A DNA stretch of 9,912 bases from Candidatus Hodarchaeota archaeon. GTDB lineage: Archaea > Asgardarchaeota > Heimdallarchaeia > Hodarchaeales > YT1-057. The stretch is taken from contig JAEOTI010000082.1 of assembly GCA_016839955.1 (NCBI GenBank), positions 1 through 9,912 on the forward strand. Reading direction: 5' to 3'. The position numbers and the translations under genes were made by a program. Shown here in pieces: positions 5,774-9,912 of this stretch; the first letter of the stretch is position 1; each line of letters starts with the position of its first letter. The notes beneath the pieces are model-generated. The model made no database searches. It saw nothing but the letters and a program-made list of their open reading frames with translations, and had not been told where the DNA came from.

Positions 5774-7153
5774 TTACTTTAAAAATCTTCGAACACCTTG
5801 TAGATAATCCAAAACTTCCTGTAGTTCAGTTTGTTCATACATCTCAGGTAAAATTTCTTTAACTACCTGTAATTTACCCATTTGTCTTTTTAACCTATTC
5901 AATTCAAGTTGAGCACGTTGAGAAATTAAGGTACTACCTTGTTCTTCAGCTAATAATTCTGCTTGCTCAAAATAAACTTGTGAACTCTTTAAATCCATAG
6001 TTGCACGTTTTAAAAGTCCTTGAATTAACATTACTTCAGAATACGTTCCATAAAGATTTTTTTGTTTACTTATTTGCTCAAGATTTGATAGTAATTGTTT
6101 GCATATACTTAACGAGGCTTCTTCTTCTTTGAAAATAAACAAGCGCAAAAAAACCTCCATTAGGAATTTTGTGGAAGCGATAATTAAATCAAAATTAGGA
6201 ATAGTTTCTGCAATCCTTTTACACTCGTATCCATGCTCGAGAGCAACTCGCAAGTCCCCTATTTGAAGCTGAAAATATCCTGAAGTTAACTGAAATCGAC
6301 TTTTGATTTCTTTAATATCTTGTTTTTTCTCTAAGTTAGAATATGATTTTAATAAAGTTGAGGCTTCATCGATATTTTCCTTCAGTATTGTAACTTCAAT
6401 TAAACCTTGAAACCCCATTGAAAGGAGTAGAGAGTGACTAGTGTCATTCAACATACTTATTGCTTTTCTAAGACACGATTCAGCATCATCTAATTGTTTC
6501 CGTTGGGTTAAAACTAATCCCAAATTTATTAATGAGCTAGCAATATCTCTTGGAACACCCAGCTCGTTTTTTATTTCAAGACTATTTCTATAGAACTCCT
6601 CAGCTTTTATTAATTCACCTCGTTGATCATAAAGTTCTCCCAAGTTATTTAAACAATAAGCAGTTAATTCTTGGTCTTTTTCACTCTTAGCAATCTCTAA
6701 GCTCTGGTTATAATGTTTTTCTGCAAGTTTTAAATTGCCCTTTGTAAAATTTAAGAGACCTAAATTATTATAAATAATGGCAAGTTCCCCTGGATCACCA
6801 ATTCCTTCCTTAATCTCAAGACTTTGGTTTAATGCTTTTTCTGCTAAATCTAAATTTCCTTGGACCCAATTTGCAATCCCAATTAGATTTAAGGAGATAG
6901 CTTGAGCTTCCAAGAAATTATTTTTACTTTCAGCCAGCATCAATGCGTCTTTTGCCTTAGATTCTGCTTTTGAATGATTTCCAATTCGAAATATACAAAT
7001 ACTTTGCTCATTAAGGCATTCTATTTTCTCAAGAACTTGATTATAAGTTAACTTTCTGTAAATTTCATCTAGTATTTTCAAAGCATCTTGATAGTTTCCT
7101 CCCCTTCTCACTTTTTTAACTGCTTCAATCTCATCAAGGGTTGTCATTTTCAT
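5774..7153 (-). CDS. TPR-repeat protein
   Basis: A helical scaffold protein of 459 residues from the ATG at 7153. At least five tandem TPR units of about 40 residues occupy roughly residues 45-237 of this reading, with repeated cores such as NNLGLLNFTKGNLKLAEKHY and YRNSLEIKNE (spacing N/G-A-E-Y/F-SLEI). A degenerate helical repeat region continues to the C-terminus. No signal peptide, membrane segment or enzymatic domain is seen. The frame stays open up to an ATG at 7252, which overlaps the kinase stop (ATGCTAG) and would add 33 residues rich in aromatic and basic amino acids and unlike TPR. I prefer 7153 because a TATA-like box centred about 24 nt upstream fits a leaderless message; the ATG at 7147 is also possible. 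It probably serves as a protein-interaction partner of the adjacent sensor kinase, judged from position only. Confidence 0.9.
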   Translation of the reverse strand: MKMTTLDEIEAVKKVRRGGNYQDALKILDEIYRKLTYNQVLEKIECLNEQSICIFRIGNHSKAESKAKDALMLAESKNNFLEAQAISLNLIGIANWVQGNLDLAEKALNQSLEIKEGIGDPGELAIIYNNLGLLNFTKGNLKLAEKHYNQSLEIAKSEKDQELTAYCLNNLGELYDQRGELIKAEEFYRNSLEIKNELGVPRDIASSLINLGLVLTQRKQLDDAESCLRKAISMLNDTSHSLLLSMGFQGLIEVTILKENIDEASTLLKSYSNLEKKQDIKEIKSRFQLTSGYFQLQIGDLRVALEHGYECKRIAETIPNFDLIIASTKFLMEVFLRLFIFKEEEASLSICKQLLSNLEQISKQKNLYGTYSEVMLIQGLLKRATMDLKSSQVYFEQAELLAEEQGSTLISQRAQLELNRLKRQMGKLQVVKEILPEMYEQTELQEVLDYLQGVRRFLK

Positions 7154-7165
7154 TTGACCAATTAT

Positions 7166-7182
7166 TTTACAATATTTGTAAA
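7166..7182 (-). promoter_or_regulatory. Perfect 7-3-7 palindrome overlapping a TATA-like box
   Basis: TTTACAA-TAT-TTGTAAA is an uninterrupted inverted repeat with 7-bp arms and a 3-bp spacer. On the minus strand it contains TTTACAAATA (7182-7173), centred about 24 nt before the ATG at 7153, which is close to the usual archaeal TATA-to-start distance. This suggests a regulated promoter for the TPR gene inside the extended upstream frame. The match is to AT-rich sequence, so chance is not excluded. Confidence 0.4.
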
Positions 7183-7245
7183 GAATTCTATTGGAGTTTC
7201 TTATTTCAGAAATATAGAAATAGGTGAAAAGTGTGATTTTTCTGG

Positions 7246-9381
7246 CTAGCATATTGTTTCTACAGATTCTAGTGGAATATGTATTCGGAATGTAGTTTTT
7301 TCGTCTTGAAGAAGAGTTATCTGCCAGCCATGGGCATTTATTATCCTCTGAACAATTGTTAAACCAATCCCATTTGAATCGAGCTTTGTGGTAAACCCTC
7401 GGTCGAAAATCAGGTCGCTAGACTCAGGAGGAATCTGTCTACCATTATTCCAAATGGCTAAAATGGTTTCACCTTGGATATGCTGACATCCCACTCCAAT
7501 TCTACTAGGATTTCCATGTGTAACTGCATTGTCAAATAGGTTCTGGAAAACCTGGACCAATTTCCCGTGATCTCCGAGTACAACTGGAAGATAATCTTGA
7601 GAGTAGTCAATCTCGTTTGGAATGACTGTTATGGCCACATTGCGGATAAGCAGATTCAAATCTACATTTCCTTTCTTCTCAGCTACCAATCCTGAATCTG
7701 CAAGTATCACTGAACGGTTAAGAAGCATTTTCATGTTTTCGGTATTTATTCTGATTCTCTCAAGATATTTAGGATCAAATTTATCTTCAAGAAGACTAGT
7801 ATACCCTTCTATTGAAGATAATCTATTGTTTAAATCGTGAGCTATTGTATGAACAAATTGACTTAATTCTTCTTTTTGTCTTTTAAGAACTCTTTCAGCA
7901 GTTTTCTGTTCTGTTGTGTCTGTATGGATTGTTAATACAGTATCTTCTGTGGGTCTTACACAATCGATTCGGAAATACTTGTCTTTACGGTCTGGTGGTT
8001 TTCCCCTGATTTCAAAACTTAATGTGGAGTTTCCTGTCTTCATAGTTTCCTTAATCATAGCTATTCCATGAGGTTCTGGCTTGTGTATTTCTTCCAATTC
8101 TTTACCAATGCATTCTCCAGCTACTCCATTTGTGGATTCCACTGCAGCGCGATTAACTTGGACTAAAATAATCTTACCATCGTCTAATTTTCGCCAAAGT
8201 GACGCTGGATTTGGAATAGCTTCAAAGACGAGTTTAAATTGATCTTCGCTCTGCTTACTTTCTGTAACGTCGCGGAAATACCATATCCTCCCCAAAAACT
8301 TTCCAATAGAATCAAGAAGGGGAAAAGAGTAATCAGCAAAAACCCTACCATCTTTAAACCTTATTTCTTCACTGCTGCTTTCAATTTTATCAGCAAAAAG
8401 ATGTCGAACTCTTCTCAGGAAGGTTTTAGGCTCTTTTAACTGTTTCAATGCGGATTGGAGATAATCTTCACCCATCCCAGTTTCTAAAATGTTCTTGGGA
8501 ACATTCCATAAATCTATAAATCGGTTGTTTACTAGAACTACCTTACCACTTTCATCGACTACTAAAATTCCTTCGGGAGCCGTTTCTGTTTGAGCTTCGA
8601 GGAGTGCAGTTTTAAATAGGAGTTCTTCTTCCGCTTGTTTTTGTTTGGTAATCTCTCGAGTGACTTCAACTGCACCCACAATTTCTCCATCTTCATCGCG
8701 AGCAGGGTAGCCATGAACGCTCCACCATCTCCCATCAGGAGTCTTCCGTTCATCATGATGAGCTTTTCCTGTCTTGATAGCTATTAAAACTGGACACCCT
8801 TCACAGGGTTCATTTCGTAGGTTCCAAATCTCGTAGCAGTAGCGTCCAATTAACTCATCAACTTTCATGTTTGCAGACCGAGCAGCAGCTTCATTAGACC
8901 AAACAAGATGTAAATTCATATCCTGAAATGTGATATTGTCAAGTGTATTACTTAAGATAAGTGCTTTCTCGTATTCTGACTTCCTTAATGCTTCTGCTGT
9001 CTTTCTATATTCAATTAATGTTTGAATGATATGAGCTAGTTCACCGTAAACAGTTTCAGGTTCAGCACCTTTCTTGAGATAGTAATTTGCACCTAAATTT
9101 AAGGCACTGATTGCTACTTCTTCTCGTCCACGGCCAGTGAACATAATAAAAGGCGTTATTCTATCTTTTTCGCGTAACCACTCCAAGAACTCGAGACCAT
9201 TCATCTCTGGCATTTTATAATCAGAGACAATCACATCAAAACGATGTTTTTTTAAGGTTTCAATAGCTTTTTGGGCAGATTCAGCAGTGTGGAATTCGAA
9301 ATCAGGGTTTAAACGCGTTAAGTACTCTTGTGCTATCAAAAGGAGATCCGGTTCGTCATCCACAAGAAGTATTTGGGGCAT
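7246..9381 (-). CDS. Soluble sensor histidine kinase, REC-PAS-PAS-PAS-HisKA-HATPase
   Basis: A 711-residue cytoplasmic kinase with no membrane segment. The N-terminal receiver (1-125) has acidic Asp8/Asp9, phosphoacceptor Asp54 (VSDYKMPEMNG), Thr82 and Lys103, with the FTGRGREEVAISALNLGAN segment common in archaeal kinases. Three PAS domains follow (about 137-250, 258-378, 379-495). The first has Cys193-x2-Cys196-Pro, which could bind metal or respond to redox. HisKA has His515 in TIAHDLNNRLSSIEGY. The ATPase has the N box QNLFDNAVTHG (613-623), G1-like WNNGRQIP (644-651, Asn in place of the usual Asp), the F box IFDRGFTTK (658-666) and the G2 box SNGIGLTIV (669-677). Translation starts at the ATG at 9381, where the receiver begins; no close SD is present (GGGAGTGA lies about 24 nt upstream). 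A receiver at the front suggests phosphorelay input from another kinase. No cognate output regulator is in the window. Confidence 0.93.
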   Translation of the reverse strand: MPQILLVDDEPDLLLIAQEYLTRLNPDFEFHTAESAQKAIETLKKHRFDVIVSDYKMPEMNGLEFLEWLREKDRITPFIMFTGRGREEVAISALNLGANYYLKKGAEPETVYGELAHIIQTLIEYRKTAEALRKSEYEKALILSNTLDNITFQDMNLHLVWSNEAAARSANMKVDELIGRYCYEIWNLRNEPCEGCPVLIAIKTGKAHHDERKTPDGRWWSVHGYPARDEDGEIVGAVEVTREITKQKQAEEELLFKTALLEAQTETAPEGILVVDESGKVVLVNNRFIDLWNVPKNILETGMGEDYLQSALKQLKEPKTFLRRVRHLFADKIESSSEEIRFKDGRVFADYSFPLLDSIGKFLGRIWYFRDVTESKQSEDQFKLVFEAIPNPASLWRKLDDGKIILVQVNRAAVESTNGVAGECIGKELEEIHKPEPHGIAMIKETMKTGNSTLSFEIRGKPPDRKDKYFRIDCVRPTEDTVLTIHTDTTEQKTAERVLKRQKEELSQFVHTIAHDLNNRLSSIEGYTSLLEDKFDPKYLERIRINTENMKMLLNRSVILADSGLVAEKKGNVDLNLLIRNVAITVIPNEIDYSQDYLPVVLGDHGKLVQVFQNLFDNAVTHGNPSRIGVGCQHIQGETILAIWNNGRQIPPESSDLIFDRGFTTKLDSNGIGLTIVQRIINAHGWQITLLQDEKTTFRIHIPLESVETIC

Positions 9382-9471
9382 AATTGTTCATTTTTGTAAG
9401 ATTCATCACTCCCAAAAAAAGATCTGCTAATTCCTAATGACAAATTTAAAAAAAATCATTATGAGTCAGGT

Positions 9472-9518
9472 GAGAATCTATAACGTCCAATTGGTTAGTA
9501 AAAAAAGTACAGATTCTC
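9472..9518. repeat. 8-bp inverted repeat enclosing a CCAATTGG palindrome
   Basis: GAGAATCT (9472-9479) and AGATTCTC (9511-9518) are perfect inverted copies 31 nt apart. The self-complementary CCAATTGG (9487-9494) lies between them. They sit in the 172-bp gap between the reductase and the kinase, upstream of the kinase promoter region; AAATTTAAAAAA at about 9443-9454 is a TATA-like candidate for the minus strand. A regulatory site or weak 3' structure is possible. Confidence 0.3.
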
Positions 9519-9553
9519 TTTAGTGGTTTAACTATAGTCTACTTTATTGTGGC

Positions 9554-9912
9554 TTAACCTTCTTCGATTATAACGTTCTCGGAAGTAACTCCCATTTCAT
9601 GGAGTGATGTTTTTACATCTGCAACAAATTCTTGTGGGCCACAAATGTAAAATATCTGAGAAAGTTCTGTTATGTGTTCTTTGAGGAAGTCTTTATCTAT
9701 CCTTTTATTTTCAAATCCAATATTTTGTTCTCTAGTCAATGTCAGGATAATATTTTCATTGAGCATTGTTCTTAATTCTTTTTCAAAAATCACGTCTTTT
9801 GAAGCTTTATTTGAATAAATGAGCTTATTTTCCCCTAGTTTACCCTGTTGTTGTAAAGAACGAAAGATGGCAATAAATGGAGTTATGCCTGTGCCTGCAG
9901 CAATAAACGTTC
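9554..9912 (-). CDS. Flavodoxin/ferredoxin-reductase-like NAD(P)-binding domain (5' truncated by window)
   Basis: The visible part is 118 residues of the C-terminal NAD(P)-binding half of an FNR-family flavin oxidoreductase. The frame runs open to the window edge, so the GTG at 9793 is not the start. The pyrophosphate-binding loop FIAAGTGITPFIAI (visible residues 2-15) and the nicotinamide-side IFYICGPQEFV (86-96) are diagnostic. The ending VTSENVIIEEG matches the usual family C-terminus (SENIHxExF or similar), though without a terminal aromatic residue. Such proteins pass electrons between NAD(P)H, flavin and ferredoxin, flavodoxin or an attached Fe-S domain. The FAD domain and any fused ferredoxin would lie beyond the right edge. 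The electron partner cannot be judged; the Fe-S proteins elsewhere in the window make a ferredoxin role plausible but unproven. Confidence 0.9.
   Translation of the reverse strand, partial: TFIAAGTGITPFIAIFRSLQQQGKLGENKLIYSNKASKDVIFEKELRTMLNENIILTLTREQNIGFENKRIDKDFLKEHITELSQIFYICGPQEFVADVKTSLHEMGVTSENVIIEEG

Noticed and set aside
9389..9413. Upstream ORF or alternative start for the kinase near GGGAGTGATG
   Set aside because: The ATGs at 9406 and 9391 are out of frame with the kinase, and its receiver domain is complete from the ATG at 9381; a short leader peptide cannot be supported.
1..9912. Mobile element, CRISPR array, tRNA or rRNA
   Set aside because: No transposase or integrase sequence, no regularly spaced repeats and no tRNA or rRNA-like segments were seen on either strand.

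Overview
AT-rich window with twelve protein-coding loci, one of them decayed and two cut by the window ends. I see no rRNA, tRNA, CRISPR array or transposase. The organism is most likely an anaerobic archaeon, possibly an Asgard-type lineage. The reasons are TATA-like elements rather than sigma-70 promoters, SD motifs of the form GAGGTGA, a receiver domain of the FTGRGREEVAISALNLGAN type common in archaeal sensor kinases, many Fe-S proteins, and a eukaryote-like TPR protein. The lineage assignment is inference.

Left part (1-1916): the C-terminal ASKHA ATPase part of a RACo-type corrinoid reductive activator (plus strand, 5' end outside the window). After an AT-rich spacer comes a convergent DUF134 helix-turn-helix regulator (minus strand).

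Centre (1917-5741, plus strand): an Fe-S/metal-cofactor locus. A divergent intergenic region with a TATA-like box and two direct repeats precedes a Gly/Arg-rich DUF5320 protein. Next come the remnant of a NifX-family gene, an intact NifX/NifB-family protein with a Gly/Arg tail, and two tightly coupled MinD/Mrp-type ATPases that each carry two inserted 4Fe-4S motifs. A 38-residue Gly/Arg-rich mini-protein and a TIGR04076-family protein follow. The NifX, MinD and MinD genes form a compact unit (12-nt gap, then a 1-nt overlap). DUF134, DUF5320, NifX and Fe-S MinD pairs recur together in anaerobes. The usual guess is Fe-S or metal-cofactor assembly or transfer, but their joint biochemical role is not established. 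Hairpins sit at or just after the stop codons of DUF5320, the second MinD and the mini-protein, and may divide the locus into transcripts.

Right part (5774-9912, minus strand): a flavodoxin/ferredoxin-reductase-like C-terminal NAD(P) domain (5' end outside the window), then a soluble REC-PAS-PAS-PAS-HisKA-HATPase sensor kinase, then a TPR protein that may have its own promoter with an overlapping perfect palindrome.

The most notable items are the internally deleted NifX copy, the unannotated 38-residue gene, the Gly/Arg-rich sequence shared by several products of the locus, and the candidate operators.
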